From contig NC_079879.1 in the NCBI RefSeq assembly GCF_029227915.1, forward strand, positions 27,720,501 to 27,784,500: 64,000 nucleotides of DNA, given 5' to 3'. The notes beneath the pieces were generated by a model, which made no database searches, had not been told where the DNA came from, and was given only the letters and a program-made list of their open reading frames with translations. This DNA is from Hydractinia symbiolongicarpus (lineage: Eukaryota; Cnidaria; Hydrozoa; Anthoathecata; Hydractiniidae). Every line of letters begins with the position of its first letter. Positions within the stretch are counted from its first letter, which is position 1. Shown piece by piece: positions 1-11,017 of this stretch. The position numbers and the translations under genes were made by a program.

Positions 1-93
1 CGCAATGTCTTGCGATACCTCTTGACGAGCCGCGCTTTTTTCTGAGAGACAGGGCATGGCCTGGGGTTAAAGAAAACATCTTGATGGGTTTTT

Positions 94-618
94 TCAACAG
101 CTGTATATATCGGGGTCCTTTTTAGAAGTACACCGGGCTGTATGCCCAACCACCAAGATAGGCGCTAAGCACCTACAAATGGTGCAGTACACATGGACTC
201 CGAGGTCTGTCATAGCATCATGGGTAGTTTGCGCCTTCGCCGTATTCTCGCCCTTCTTTTGTAATGCACGTTGTACGTACTCCGCATGTACCTTGTCAAC
301 AGCTTCATCAGGAGCCTTGTCGACAAAGCCGTTGTTACATTTTTTAGGTAAAAAATGCCCCTTGCCCTTCCTCAGGGCTTCCTTCAAAGCCTGGCGGTTA
401 TCGGTAGGCTTTTCGACATGTTCGAAACATTCTGCGGAGGTGTGAAATACTTGTGCAAGCTTTGTCATTCTCTTTATGAAATGTTGAAATTTGAGATAGA
501 ATAGTAGTACTATCATATGGGTACAATCACCACAATATAGTAACACACTTCCATTTATACTTTGGACAGCTTTTAGAAACAACACTCCCGTAGGAGAACC
601 CTCTAGAACCCTCCACAC
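94..618 (-). CDS. Polinton-associated small protein, possibly N-terminally anchored (copy 2)
   Basis: Unrecognised protein of up to 174 residues. A start at the internal Met near position 516 gives about 141 residues. A short hydrophobic stretch (IVLLFYLKF) precedes a basic region with the motif RQALKEALRKGKGHFLP. This matches a small gene at 10287-10579 on the other strand (RQALKDARKGKVHLLP), so both belong to one Polinton gene family. On its own strand it follows the polymerase fragment and a shared intergenic block, the same order as in the main Polinton. The far end of this element lies outside the window. No stop interrupts the reading frame. Function unknown; an anchored DNA-binding or virion protein would be only a guess. 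Confidence 0.5.
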   Translation of the reverse strand: MWRVLEGSPTGVLFLKAVQSINGSVLLYCGDCTHMIVLLFYLKFQHFIKRMTKLAQVFHTSAECFEHVEKPTDNRQALKEALRKGKGHFLPKKCNNGFVDKAPDEAVDKVHAEYVQRALQKKGENTAKAQTTHDAMTDLGVHVYCTICRCLAPILVVGHTARCTSKKDPDIYSC

Positions 619-974
619 AATTGTGAGACAAATCCCCCTCCCCCCTGTTTTCAGTGTTGCTGTTGTTTTTTGGCTAGCTAGACTCTTGGCATGACCGGTT
701 CACAAGTTTTTATGTATCACAACATTGACTGAAGGGGGGAGGGGGGGGGGACTTTTGTATAATTTAATTTAATTTTTTAGGGAAAAACTGGTTGTATCAT
801 TTAATTTTGTGGAGGGTTGTAGGTTTTTTATTGTTGTTTGTTGTTGTTTGTTGTTTAAAACCTAGAAGTGTTTTGATTCGCGAGTATTCCACTCAAAGCC
901 TTTGTTTTTCCAGTGCTGTCCTACTTCGCAGGCTTAGCGTACATGCTCTAAATATTCTGTACAGAATTTCGTGC
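619..974. other. Intergenic, no gene seen
   Basis: Low-complexity stretch with G-runs near 735-750 and T/G-rich tracts near 800-860. It lies upstream of the small Polinton gene on the minus strand. I see no convincing coding potential. Confidence 0.4.
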
Positions 975-1255
975 TGTAGTACTACGCAATAACGAACACA
1001 CCTTAAGTGTGAACTTTTAGAGGCTTTTCCTGCACGTTGACATTTTACCGGCATTTGGCAGAATTTTGCCGACTGGCACATTGGTAATAAAAACCGGGGC
1101 AAGACGGCCGCCTCCTAGTAAGGCATGGTGTCGCCCACCCATCCGTACCCTTCAGCCAGGTCTAAGCATGCTTTCACAATTTTACTATATATTGGGCTTC
1201 GTATATAGCTATTCAGTGTCACTTTGAGTAATACCTGTGTGATAATCCACGCATC
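975..1255 (-). repeat. Inverted copy of the Polinton intergenic block at 9902-10187
   Basis: Read on the minus strand this block lines up end to end with plus-strand 9902-10187. It shares stretches such as GACGGCCGCCT, TCAGCCAGGTCTAA and CGTATATAGCTATTCAGT. In both places it sits between a replication gene and the small anchored-protein gene. It is therefore part of the Polinton backbone and shows that the left fragment is an inverted relative of the main element. Conservation outside coding sequence suggests a promoter or replication role, but this is inference. Confidence 0.75.
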
Positions 1256-1276
1256 ATGCAAAAAAGCTCTTGATTG

Positions 1277-1303
1277 TTCATAAATGTTTAAAAAATTTAT
1301 GAA
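1277..1303. terminator. Hairpin 3' of the polymerase fragment
   Basis: Perfect 9-bp arms TTCATAAAT and ATTTATGAA with a 9-nt loop, just downstream of the minus-strand polymerase fragment. The corresponding place in the main Polinton (9831-9858) has a hairpin with different arm sequence, so the structure recurs while the sequence does not. Confidence 0.5.
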
Positions 1304-1459
1304 TGAGACAAATGAGTTTGATTTTATTCTGAGAAAATTTAAAACACAAACGGGGAGGTATGTATCCCATCATCGTGTACAACTCTGAGCTCATAAGCAT
1401 CTCCAATCTCTTCCAGGTCCTCGAGGTATGGGTTCCATAGGGCTGCATCAACCTCCTTC

Positions 1460-3010
1460 TCATCCCTCATAAACGTAGTATTTGAGTGCCTCGCGAAATA
1501 TCCAATCATGTTGCTGTAGAACGAGTTGCCTTTGACCTTGGCCGTATCCCCTGCAAACGCTTGTCGGGGTCTTTATCAGATTTCCATCGTGCATCGGCAC
1601 TCTCCTTAGGAAACCATGCAAAGGCTCACCTCGAGTGAACTTGAGGAACTTGTGTAAGGCATTCACTTTATGTCCATGGTTAAGGTACCACTTCAACAGA
1701 GGTGTAAAGTGCAGGATCTTTTCCGATTTTAACAACTTCAAAAGCTTACGCGTAACCGGAACACGCTTGCGCCCCTTAGTTTTCAAGTAGCCATGCATAT
1801 GCTCGGGGATTTGATCTTTGGGTATTTCTTTCACCACAATCAGGGGAGCGATTTCGCTGAATTTGTCACAAAAATCTTCAGGTACCTTGATATGGACCTG
1901 CGCAAAGCCAAAGAGCGATCCATCCAACGCATCTCGCGTTAGTTGTGTTCCTTGTACACGTGAGATCTGATACTTGTTATGCCTCTTTCATGGTATCTAC
2001 AGAATACGTTCGCGTGACCACCCACCATCCCCGTCCGCAAGAGCTCGTAGCCCTCATTCCTCGTACATTTTCACATGTTTTACGTACCTGCTTGCAGGCC
2101 TTACAAGTTTTGCTATAGCAAGAGTCCTCGCAGTGGTGCCTGCAAGGTTCCCTCGGGGCGTATAGCTCCAACTTGGTGTTCAGCCGCAGAGACGTGTTCA
2201 ATACGTAACGCATCGAAACGCTTGGAATACATGCTGCATACTTCAAAATATCTATCTTGTCATCGTAATACTGCAACCTCTTCCTGTCCACGGCTTCAAT
2301 GAACGGTTCCACAGCGGCTACCTTGTACTCACGCAATCAGTTCATCATGGTGACGCAGCCTCGTATGTGAAACTCAGCGTGGAATGTCTCGTATTCTTCA
2401 TTTTATATCACATTTTTAACTCTTAGACAGCTATAAACGTCCTCGTGAGCCACAGGGCCATGGTTCAACTTGTCGTCGCTCGTCAACCACACATACGGAA
2501 ACATGAGCTTCTCAAGCTTACATTGCAACGACTTGCACCAACCGTTATAGCTGAGACGAAGAGCAAGGGAAATTTTTGATATCGAGAAATTTAAATCTTG
2601 AGGTGGTGAGGAACACGTAGTCGTTATCTCTTTTCGACACCTTGGTCTTATTACCGCCTTGTGCAGGTTAGTTGACAAAACACCACTTGATCATGTTGAT
2701 GTCGTACTTGCCACTGTTAAACCCTATTACAGATACTTGGCTTACCCACTCAAAATTGTCGGTCTTTGGATACATTATTTGGACTTCCTTCACAATGAGG
2801 GCATGCTTTCTTTCCAGCTGCTCGACAAAATATTTAACCAAAACCTTCGGGTCCTCGTTCTCTATAAAAGTCGGGTCTCCATTCAAACTATCGACAATAC
2901 CAACGCTTACGGCAACGTGTTTCGAAAGCTACGTCAGATCAGAGGCTTGCTGGTAACTTATCTGTAGTAAGAGGGTCTTGCTATCAAAAACGATTTAGTG
3001 GGGATAGGGT
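1460..3010 (-). pseudogene. Protein-primed DNA polymerase B fragment, second Polinton
   Basis: Several minus-strand reading frames join into a family B, protein-primed DNA polymerase of Polinton type, which would replicate linear element DNA from a terminal protein. In gene order they show an exonuclease-domain segment with GFNSGKYDINMIK, a following segment (SYNGWCKSLQCKLEKLMFPY), a Cys-rich insert with EPCRHHC and CKAC, and a post-motif-A segment (FSEIAPLIVVKEIP and KWYLNHGHKVNALHKF). The stretch with the palm motif A is missing between about 1928 and 1976, and motifs B and C are not found. At least one in-frame stop lies near 2940, and frames change near 2340 and 2670. The sequence differs clearly from the polymerase at 7490-9137 over the same region, so it is a separate lineage. 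Confidence 0.75.
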
Positions 3011-4962
3011 TTGAATTCCTTCTGAAAGTACCCCTTGGTTTGGGTGGTTTCTTATATTCCCAGGCTGTGACGAAGTTGTACCCCAGTGCGGAGAAATTTT
3101 ACCTGCTCCAATAGGCAGTTTAAGTAAGATCTTAAAAAAGGTTTCTCAAGTAATTGCAACCTCGTCCCTGGAGCTTTATTTTCACCTTTGAATATATGCA
3201 AGCTGGCGCGCCCTAGCCACTATTAGATTGCAAGAAATAAGCCCTGGGGAAAGATATTTATAATATGCATTTTTTTAGAGCGTATTAACAGCAAACATTT
3301 TGCAGCATAGATTATCTTATAGGTTTCTATCATTAATCACCCTTAATATCCAAAATTTGGCTGTGATAACGTTAGTTTTTAACATATACTTTAAAGTTTT
3401 ATTTAACGCACAATAATATCCTGTATATAATGAATTGAATATTGGTCTATGATGCCAGGTATTAACCCTACTCATATGTGTTGTTGGAGATGAAAATTTG
3501 CAGTGTCAAGCTTAATCAAAATTTGCCGAAACAATGAGAACCTCTTTTGGTTTGAAATTTTCTTAGCATATCACTTTTTTATTTGGGTAAAATCCATTAA
3601 AATGCCAAATTATGTAATTCTGGAAGTATAGCTGTAATAAAATATTTCTTATGCTAAATTCCTTACATTGGTCTTAAAGTACACGATAACAACTTATAAG
3701 GCCATAATCCTTGTAAATTTGTAAGCTGCAAAGAAGTTAAGAAGATAATTCCTTAATAAAAGGGAATGAAATCACAACATTTTAAACATAAGATAACAAA
3801 TGTCATGTTTAAACCTAACATCATCATCCTATTTGTCAGTAACATGCATGTAAGTCTACATTCGGAGAACTAGGTGGATGAAGGACATGTTGAGCACTTA
3901 TGTTGTGCTGTAGACCATGTCGCATATACGAGTGGGGCTTCTACTACAGGTACGTAGTACATCGTAAAACCACTAAAGCCTTTGTAATGATAAAATATTT
4001 TGGACATTCCGCATTGTTAGCTGAATTTTTTGAGTGAGCGCACAGCCTCAAAACCACTGCAACATCTTGTTAAAAAATTACTTGCAACAAAAATCCATGC
4101 GAATTTGCATTATAGTAAAATGTGTACCTAGCTGCATTAAATATGAATAAGCAATATATTTAGTTCTCTTTAGCTACCTTACAGTGAACGACTTTTTGGG
4201 CTAAGGTAACCTTACAGATCTGATATATCAAAGAACACACAAAGATTATTATTAATCATATTTATACAGGCATATTTATATATTTTTATGCTTGATATAA
4301 ATATATCTATACTGGTATCAATGCGTGACTTGTTTAACCCAAAAAAATTTCTAAGTCCAGACAAGAAACCACAAATTTAACAATCGGCTAAAAAAGCAGA
4401 AAATTAAATTGCCACAAGGTAAAAATAAGTAAAAATAAGTGCTTTGATAATTTCTCTTTTCCATACCATCTACTATTGTAGCCAAAATCAGATTGGTTTT
4501 GTGAGATTTATACAAGGCCAAAAGTCATTCTAGAAACACAAAGTAGGTAAAGTAAAGATTTAACTGAGCACATTTTCATATTTCACGACACGACATGAAT
4601 TGGGTTAATGCCTAGCATTATAGACCACCATTCAATTTACTCTTAAGAACAGTTTTTAAGGTATATTCGTCCCTAAATACTTAAGCAAACATGTCAGTAT
4701 ATCAATGTCCGATGTTTCTCATACGACGAAAAGTGTGACTGCAAACTGCTTCTATCTTTGTTTGGAATAAAAGTACACGTTGTAGTGCTGTAGTGCTTAA
4801 TGTCACAAAGAACCTCCTAGTAATAGTGTGATTTGTCAGAACAATTTACCAGGCCATAAATTTTGTCAATCTGAATTCTGTGACTTTGGGAGTTATATTT
4901 ACTTTAATTTGGTAACGATTTGTTAAGTTACATTAAGAGTAATTTTCTGTACCAATTACTAA
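3011..4962. other. AT-rich stretch, no gene seen
   Basis: I see no reading frame, RNA gene or repeat structure that I can support. It separates the inverted Polinton fragment from a Helitron-like element. The composition is host-like. Confidence 0.4.
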
Positions 4963-5897
4963 CTAGGCTGGGGATCATAGGCTGCATGATCTGTCGTTGA
5001 CTTTTTGTGGAACGTTTAATATAAGCCGTAAACTGTGGCACACATTCAGGTGCAACGCTTAAATACAGGTATACAGATGTCGTAAAATGAGTAAAGCGCA
5101 CACACTATTAATAATAACACAGTGCACAACCTTTTGTTACCTCGAAATTGCAAATACAGTTGACCAACAATTTATTTTGCGGAATATGTTTCCGAGAAAC
5201 GTCAAAGCACATACGTGCAATAGTCTTTTCCAGACAAACTTTGTCGCAATTTCGGTTTAATTAGAAACAAAGGAAACAGCTCGTTGATAGTCCAACCAAC
5301 TAGAAATATCATGCAGCAATTTTCATTTTGCGGAATAAGTTCAGATCAAATTTTTAAAAATTATTAGTGTAAAATAAACACATCTTACAGCCTGCAGGTA
5401 TAAAGTTAATCGCAGTTACAAAAACACATAGGTTAATGATGGAAACGGTTCACTCATTGAATCAAAAAACTTTAGGCTGTTGAAAATTTTTTTGTTACAG
5501 TAAAAGGTGTAGCTGCCAAACTGCTTTTAGCATAAGAAAGATTTGAAAATTAAGTTGTTGCCTACTGTATTTTTTTGCTACTTTTATTTTTAAGCCATAA
5601 GTAGGTAACAGCTAACTAGATAGCTCCTACCACTTAGTATAAATCAAATTGGTAATATAACACAAACAAAAACAATGCTGGCTAAGATTAAAAGCTGTTG
5701 TATCAAATTGAGTAATAAGGCTAGCTCTTTAGGAATCTTTATTTACGTAGCCAAAATTGGTTAGCCGTTAAAAATCGGATTCTGCAGGGATTTTAAAACC
5801 ACGGGGTCACCGGCCTTGAAAAATCCAATTTCATGTTTCGGTAACAGGATGCGTCTTTAACGGACAGACAGACAAAACACGGCTATTGTTAGAGTGA
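4963..5897 (-). mobile_element. Non-autonomous Helitron-like element, family 2
   Basis: On the minus strand it starts with TCACTCTAACAATAGCCG and ends with CTAG, flanked by A on the 5' side and T on the 3' side, as Helitrons are. Internal sequence matches the elements ending at 28613, 39943 and 54896 (for example the segment around GCGCTTTACTCA). No Rep/helicase gene is present, so it would need enzymes in trans. Confidence 0.55.
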
Positions 5898-6779
5898 TTT
5901 ATATTCACGTTGACCAAAGCCAGCGGCTTATCATAATATTTTAATAATGTGGAAATCGTTAATCAAATAGTTCATCTTTTTCTGCCTCCTGTCTTACTGG
6001 GGAGCTAAAACAACGAATTTTTTTTAACTAATAGCCTTATTGCATCAAAATCGAATGAAAAAAACGAAAAAATGCGCAAAACACAAAAAGGGTATTCAGA
6101 AGTATTTATCGCCTTTATGAAGAATAATAATGTAAAAAAGTGAAATTGTATTGAAAGGACAAAGAAAATTATTGTTCACACATTAGAAATATTATTTATT
6201 CTGGCCAAAAAAAATTACATGTACATTTTTTACATATGACGTCACACCGGCAAGGACGGTATTGACTAACCAATGGTGGTTTTATTTCTTCCTTATTAAA
6301 AGCCACATCAATGAAAACTCAGTTATCGCAAGATTAAAGGGAACTGTGTGAAGCAATCAGAAATTGCAAACAGAAAAATTTAAGTAGAGTGTCATTGTCA
6401 ACCTGTTTGATAAACATATTCCTTCACATATTTTGTGACAAATACTTTTTTGTAACGGGTCTGATACACTTGTAAAATATCACTGGAATATACCTTATTA
6501 TAATAATATAATTTCTTAAAATATATTTAAAATATAGTTAAAATTTCTTATAATTTCTTATAATATAGCTATAATGAGTATAACTTCAACACCTGGCATG
6601 TGCGTCATAAGCTCATAATTTCCTGCATGGCTATAGTATTTGAATAAAAACAAACGAGTTTGGATTTAATAATTTTGTTGGAGATCTGGTTTCGAATGCC
6701 TTTCGTTTGTGTGATAATAGACAATATTATAACATGTTATAAGTATATTGTAGAAACATTATAACTGTATTATAGAATA
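5898..6779. other. AT-rich stretch, no gene seen
   Basis: Highly AT-rich with imperfect TTATAATT-type repeats at 6490-6580. I see no gene or defined element. Confidence 0.4.
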
Positions 6780-7420
6780 CTAGACGATAAAGCCCGTGGA
6801 AAAATCCACTGAAGCAGGATATAATTGATATGAATTTTGATGAAGTCAGCAACCCTTCCGCAAAAAAAATTAGAACCTTGTTTTTACGTTGCCTTTATTG
6901 TGTAGACCTTAAAGCGCTGATCAAGAAAATGAATGTAATCACGTGCTTTTGATGAATAGTTAATAAGATTTACGGGTTTAAAAATTTTGCTGACGTCAGC
7001 AAAGTCCCTAACAAAAGTACAGAAAAGTATTTTTTCGAAATTTGTACACCCGTTGCCTTCATGTTATAGCTCTTGAAACATTGATCAAGAAAATGTATAG
7101 GATCATGTACTTTTGACCAACGGTTACGGAAATATTGTGGTTTAAAGGTTTTTTGATGACGTCATAAACCCGTTCATACCGAAACGGATTTGGGGCCCCA
7201 GGTTTGATAAATTACCCAAATTGGTCCCAGGTGGTTCCTAGTTACCCACAAAGTGAAAAAAAATTGACGTCACCAACTCGTTTCCAAGTTATTTGGCCTC
7301 AAAATTTTAGGTGCACTTCATTAATTCGGAGACCCAGGTCTGGAAAACTTACCCAAATTGGCTTCAGGTAGTCCCTAGTTATCCACGCAGGAGATGATGT
7401 CAGTTAATTCCAAAAATAAT
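6780..7420 (-). mobile_element. Helitron-like element, family 1, 3' part
   Basis: The minus-strand 3' end has a hairpin GTGGATTTTTCCAC followed by GGGCTTTATCGTCTAG and a flanking T, as Helitrons have. The body matches the reverse complement of 53142-53920 (for example around CAAATTACCCAAATTGG and TTTCCAAGTTATTTGGCC). The 5' end with the TCTATATAATAATACGCC start is missing. The element stops where the Polinton inverted repeat begins, so the Polinton or a later deletion may have cut it. Confidence 0.65.
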
Positions 7421-7489
7421 AAAATGTTCTTTCTGTCACAGTCGACGACGACCTTTACACTCATGCACAGGAAAGGTATCTATTCATAC

Positions 7490-9137
7490 CAATAGATGAA
7501 TAGCTGGAAACGATTCAAGGAGACGGAGCTACCTCCCAAAGAGGCCTTCTATAGCAAGTTGAACATAAAGGGGATTAGAGATGAAGACTACGAACACGCT
7601 CAAAAAGTTTGGAATGTCATCAATCCAAAGGGTGCTGAGGTCAATATGGGTGACTACCATGATATATACCTCGTCGCGGATGTCCTGCTATTGACTGACA
7701 TCTTCCAGAGCTTTCGATGAGTGTGCCAGGAAAACTACAAGCTCGATCCTGCCCACTTCTACAGCGCACCCGGCTTAGTATGGAAGGCAGCACTAAAATA
7801 CACAGAAATCAAGCTGGAGCTCCTAACGGATCCTGATATGCTCCTAATGTTTGAAAAAGGTATTCGAGGTGGTATAACTCAAGCACTGCACCGCTACGCG
7901 AGAGCGAATAACAAGTATATGGGGGATCAATATGATCCGGAGATTGAGTCGTCATACTTACAGTACCTTGACGCCAACAACCTCTATGGTTGGGCCATGC
8001 GTCAAGACTTACCCACGCATGGGTTCAAATGGCTATCGAACGTTGAAACCTTTACAGAGAAGAGGATTGAGAAATTGGCCGCCGACAACAAGCATGAATA
8101 TTTGTTGGAAGTTGTGAGCGCAAGGTGGTTCATAGGGTCGAGAAACTGATACCAAATCTCGAACATAAGCGGAAATACGTGGTACATATCGGGGCTCCTC
8201 ATCAAGCCCTGAAACACGGGCTCGGGCTCAAGAAAGTGCACAGCGTTATCCAGTTTAATCAAAAGCCCTGGCTGAGGGACTATATAGATCATAACACAAG
8301 GCTTGGAACGGCTGCCATAAACGAGTTCGAGAAGGACTTTTACAAGCTTATGAATTTATCGGTCTTTGGAAAGACAATGGAGAATATCCGCAATCATCGG
8401 AACATCAATCTAGTCACGAATGAAGCTGCTTATACGAAGCTTGTCATACAACCAAACTTCCGGGGTGGGAACTTCTTCAGTGAGAACCTCATGGGTGTTG
8501 AAATGGGCAGAATGGGAATCAAAATGAACAAGCCCGTGTATATTGATCAAGCTATTTTAGATCAGTCAAAGACCATTATGTACGAGTCCCACTACGACTA
8601 TATGCAGCTCAAATATGGTAGCAAGCTGCAGACTTGCTACATGGATACTGATTCCTTCGTCTATCGCATCAGAACGGAGGATTTTATCGAGATATTGCTG
8701 ATGATGTAGAGACACGTTTTGACACGAGTGCCTATAGTAAGGACGATGACAGACCTCTCCCCATTGGTAAAAACGAGAAACTCGTGGGCTTGATGAAGGA
8801 TGAGCTGAGCGGTAAGATCATGACGGAATTCATCACCTTAAGACCGAAAGCTTATGCATACAAAGCCCTAATTAAAGAGGATGGTGATCGCAAAGCGAAA
8901 GGAAAAGAGTGTGTCACAAAGAAATCCATCACCTTCAAGGACTACCAGTGCTGCCTAGAGGATGGAGTTGACATATACAAAACTTGGGTGTGTATCCAGA
9001 ATGAGGGGCATCAAATCTACACGCAGGAAGTGAATAAGTTGGCACTCAATAGGCTAGATGACAAACGGATAGTGCATACGGACCAGATCACAACGCTCGA
9101 CAGGGGTCATTATCGTTTTGCAGCCAAGGAGACATAA
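7490..9137 (+). pseudogene. polB: Protein-primed DNA polymerase B, C-terminal two thirds
   Basis: Family B protein-primed DNA polymerase, the replicase of Polintons. Visible in order: the end of the exonuclease-linked region (LPPKEAFYSKL), DVLLLTDIF, palm motif A region YLDANNLYGWAM, motif B region KLMNLSVFGKTMENIRNHRN, motif C CYMDTDSF, and the thumb segment with TLRPKAYAYK. The start is lost: coding begins abruptly at about 7490, next to the element edge. An in-frame TGA lies at 7718-7720. A frame change with apparent loss of sequence lies near 8120, and a further frame change near 8690. The catalytic aspartates of motif C remain, but the gene is dead. It continues to a plausible natural C-terminus at 9137. 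Confidence 0.85.
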
Positions 9138-9162
9138 TGACTGAGGTTTCCATGTCCAAATG

Positions 9163-9187
9163 TTTTGTGAAGCACTACTTTACAAAA
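9163..9187. terminator. Hairpin between polymerase and HNH genes
   Basis: Arms TTTTGTGAAG and CTTTACAAAA pair at nine of ten positions, the tenth being G-U in RNA, with a 5-nt loop. It lies between the polymerase stop and the next ATG. One of a series of hairpins at gene ends in this element. Confidence 0.5.
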
Positions 9188-9210
9188 TGTAACAAAAAAT
9201 ATATATATAT

Positions 9211-9751
9211 ATGGAGGAGACCAGGAAATGCACGGAATGTAAAAAACCTTTATCTTTTGATAATTTTAGAATGCAACGGAATGGTCAATTGACGAAATTT
9301 TGCATCAAATGCATAGATAGTAGGAGGGCGTCAGTGAAGCGGAACAAATGCTCGCATCAAACACGGAGGGTGCAGTGCAAGGATTGTGATTTCCCTGGGT
9401 GTGCAGTGCAAGGATTGTGATTTCCCTGGGTATCAGCATAAACTTATCATGACCAGGATTCGCGCTGCTCTAAATAATGATACAGAGATTGCCTCTCAAG
9501 GGTATCTGGGGTGCGGTATTTGCACTTTCATTGGCCATATCCAAGCCCAATTCAAAGACGGTATGTGCTGGGGCAACCGAGGGTCCTGGGAATTCCGCCA
9601 CAGAATCCCTATTAAATATAGAGAAAATGGTGTATATCCCAGTGATGAGGTGCAGCTTGAGAGACTCCATAACACAAACATTGAACCAATGTGGGTTGCA
9701 GAGAAAAAGAAAAGGTCGTCGATATATCAAAAATTAGTTCGCGTTGAATAG
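9211..9751 (+). pseudogene. Zinc-ribbon plus HNH-type nuclease-like protein, frameshifted
   Basis: The N-terminus has paired cysteines (CTECKK, CIKC, then CKDC), as in a zinc ribbon. The C-terminal part has the layout of the HNH-like proteins common in giant viruses: a YLGC start, a FKDGMCWGN segment, WEFRHRIP where the family usually has an H-x-D-H type motif, and a closing NIEPMW. The change to FRHR suggests a weakened active site. A perfect 31-bp tandem duplication (9370-9400 and 9401-9431) shifts the frame in the middle, so the two halves now lie in different frames (9211-9420 and 9386-9751). The ATG at 9211 follows a TATATATATAT tract that may serve as promoter. A homing or virion-associated nuclease is plausible. 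Confidence 0.65.
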
Positions 9752-9830
9752 ATTTTTTCTTCATAACTTCGAGTAACCCCGATCGATATGAGTACGATAT
9801 AAAACAGGTTTAAACTCATTTGCCTCATAC

Positions 9831-9858
9831 ATTCAAAAATGTTTATAATTTTTTGAAT
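9831..9858. terminator. Hairpin 3' of HNH gene
   Basis: Perfect 9-bp arms ATTCAAAAA and TTTTTGAAT around a 10-nt loop, about 80 bases after the HNH stop. It occupies the same place in the backbone as the hairpin at 1277-1303 in the inverted fragment, with different arm sequence. Confidence 0.5.
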
Positions 9859-9901
9859 AATCGAGATATTTTCGGTATGATGAGCAAAAGACCTAACCGG
9901 C

Positions 9902-10187
9902 GATGCGTGAATTTTCACACAGGCAATACTCAAGGTGATACTGAATAGCTATATACGAAGCTTAATATATAGTAAAATTGTGGTAGCAGGTTTAGACCTG
10001 GCTGAAGTGAACGGATGTGCGGGCGAGGCAATGCCTTATCTGCAGGCGGCCGTCTCGCCCCGGGTACTATTACACACTGTGCCGGTCGGAAAAAATATTA
10101 TGCCAAAATGCCGGTTAAATGTCAGTGCTAGGAACGGCCTCTGAAAGTGCTCACTTAAAAAGATGGGTTTCGTTAATGCGTAGTACA
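9902..10187 (+). repeat. Polinton intergenic block shared in inverted form with 975-1255
   Basis: Aligns with the reverse complement of 975-1255 over its whole length, with many substitutions and small indels. It sits between the HNH gene and the small anchored-protein gene. No conserved reading frame is evident in both copies, so it is probably regulatory or structural. Confidence 0.7.
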
Positions 10188-10204
10188 AGCATGACATTAT
10201 CAAA

Positions 10205-10255
10205 AACCCTCTGGGTTCAAACCACAATAAAAAAAATCAAAACACCCAGAGGGTT
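10205..10255. terminator. 12-bp perfect hairpin upstream of small gene
   Basis: Arms AACCCTCTGGGT (10205-10216) and ACCCAGAGGGTT (10244-10255) with a 27-nt A-rich loop. It lies before the gene at 10287. It could end a transcript from upstream or act as a binding site. Confidence 0.5.
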
Positions 10256-10286
10256 CCCTTGCGAGGCTTTTGTTTGAAAAATAAAC

Positions 10287-10579
10287 ATGCATGGGGTCTC
10301 GCTGTACCTCCTCCTATACGTCTTGAGCATCTTCGTTTATTTAAGATATAGACTACTAATAATGAAGATGTCTAAATTACCTGAAATTTTCGATGTTGTA
10401 GATACCCCAGCGGAAGCGCTTGAGCAACATGAAAACAAGCGTCAGGCTTTGAAGGATGCACGTAAAGGTAAGGTACACCTCCTACCAATATGTACCAATA
10501 CATGTCTATCGATAGTCCCGAAGGCTTGAGGCAAGATATCGAGGAGGACCCCATCATCAGGGATAGTACGGTTGACTAG
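10287..10579 (+). pseudogene. Small N-terminally anchored Polinton protein (copy 1), frameshifted
   Basis: Begins with a hydrophobic stretch (LYLLLYVLSIFVYL), then a charged segment KRQALKDARKGKVHLLP that matches the gene at 94-618. After about 75 codons the frame runs into a stop at 10529. The neighbouring frame stays open and coding-like through an acidic tail (RQDIEEDPIIRDSTVD) to a stop at 10577-10579, so a small frameshift has split the gene. Not recognised outside these two copies. A type II-like membrane anchor followed by a basic tail is what can be seen; role unknown. Confidence 0.5.
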
Positions 10580-10676
10580 GGGATACTGGTATATTCCGCT
10601 TTTGGAAAGCTATTGACACCCCTGCTTATTACTGCGCACACGATTAATCACACCCAGCTCTTAACGTCCAAGGTGG

Positions 10677-10955
10677 TTGATGAGAAGGTTGATGGGGGGA
10701 AAGAAAACAGTGGGAAACATTCTATCAAAAACATACATGGGCAGTCGTGAATTCTTTGACATATGGAGTGGGATGGCGGATTCAAAAAACAAAAACAAGC
10801 TAAGGGCGCAGTACGCAGATTGGCTCGCAATATATGGTGATTCCCATTCACACCCTTTGAAAATATTAACACCTGCAGAAGACCGATTTCCACCACAGGC
10901 ATGTCATTTAGTAATGACCCCACATATTAACAAAATAAGATACGTTGGCAAATAG
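10677..10955 (+). CDS. Polinton hypothetical protein, 92 residues
   Basis: An open frame of 92 codons with MGSREFFDIWSGMADSKNK and a basic, aromatic C-terminus. It is not recognised as a domain family. An earlier start is possible because coding-like sequence precedes 10677. It lies between the small anchored-protein gene and a membrane protein, all on the plus strand. A hairpin at 10991-11017 follows its stop. Function unknown. Confidence 0.4.
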   Translation: MMRRLMGGKKTVGNILSKTYMGSREFFDIWSGMADSKNKNKLRAQYADWLAIYGDSHSHPLKILTPAEDRFPPQACHLVMTPHINKIRYVGK

Positions 10956-10990
10956 TGTTAAATATCTGTATTCGCAGTGATAAAAAGTAA

Positions 10991-11017
10991 TTCTTATACG
11001 TTTTTAGCGTATAAGAA
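10991..11017. terminator. 10-bp perfect hairpin abutting the next ATG
   Basis: Arms TTCTTATACG and CGTATAAGAA with the 7-nt loop TTTTTAG. The right arm ends at 11017 and the ATG of the next gene starts at 11018. This tight fit suggests that the 3' end of one transcript and the start of the next are set by one structure. Confidence 0.55.

Noticed and set aside
9470-9737. Overlapping frames on both strands in the HNH region
   Set aside because: Shadows of the HNH C-terminal part.
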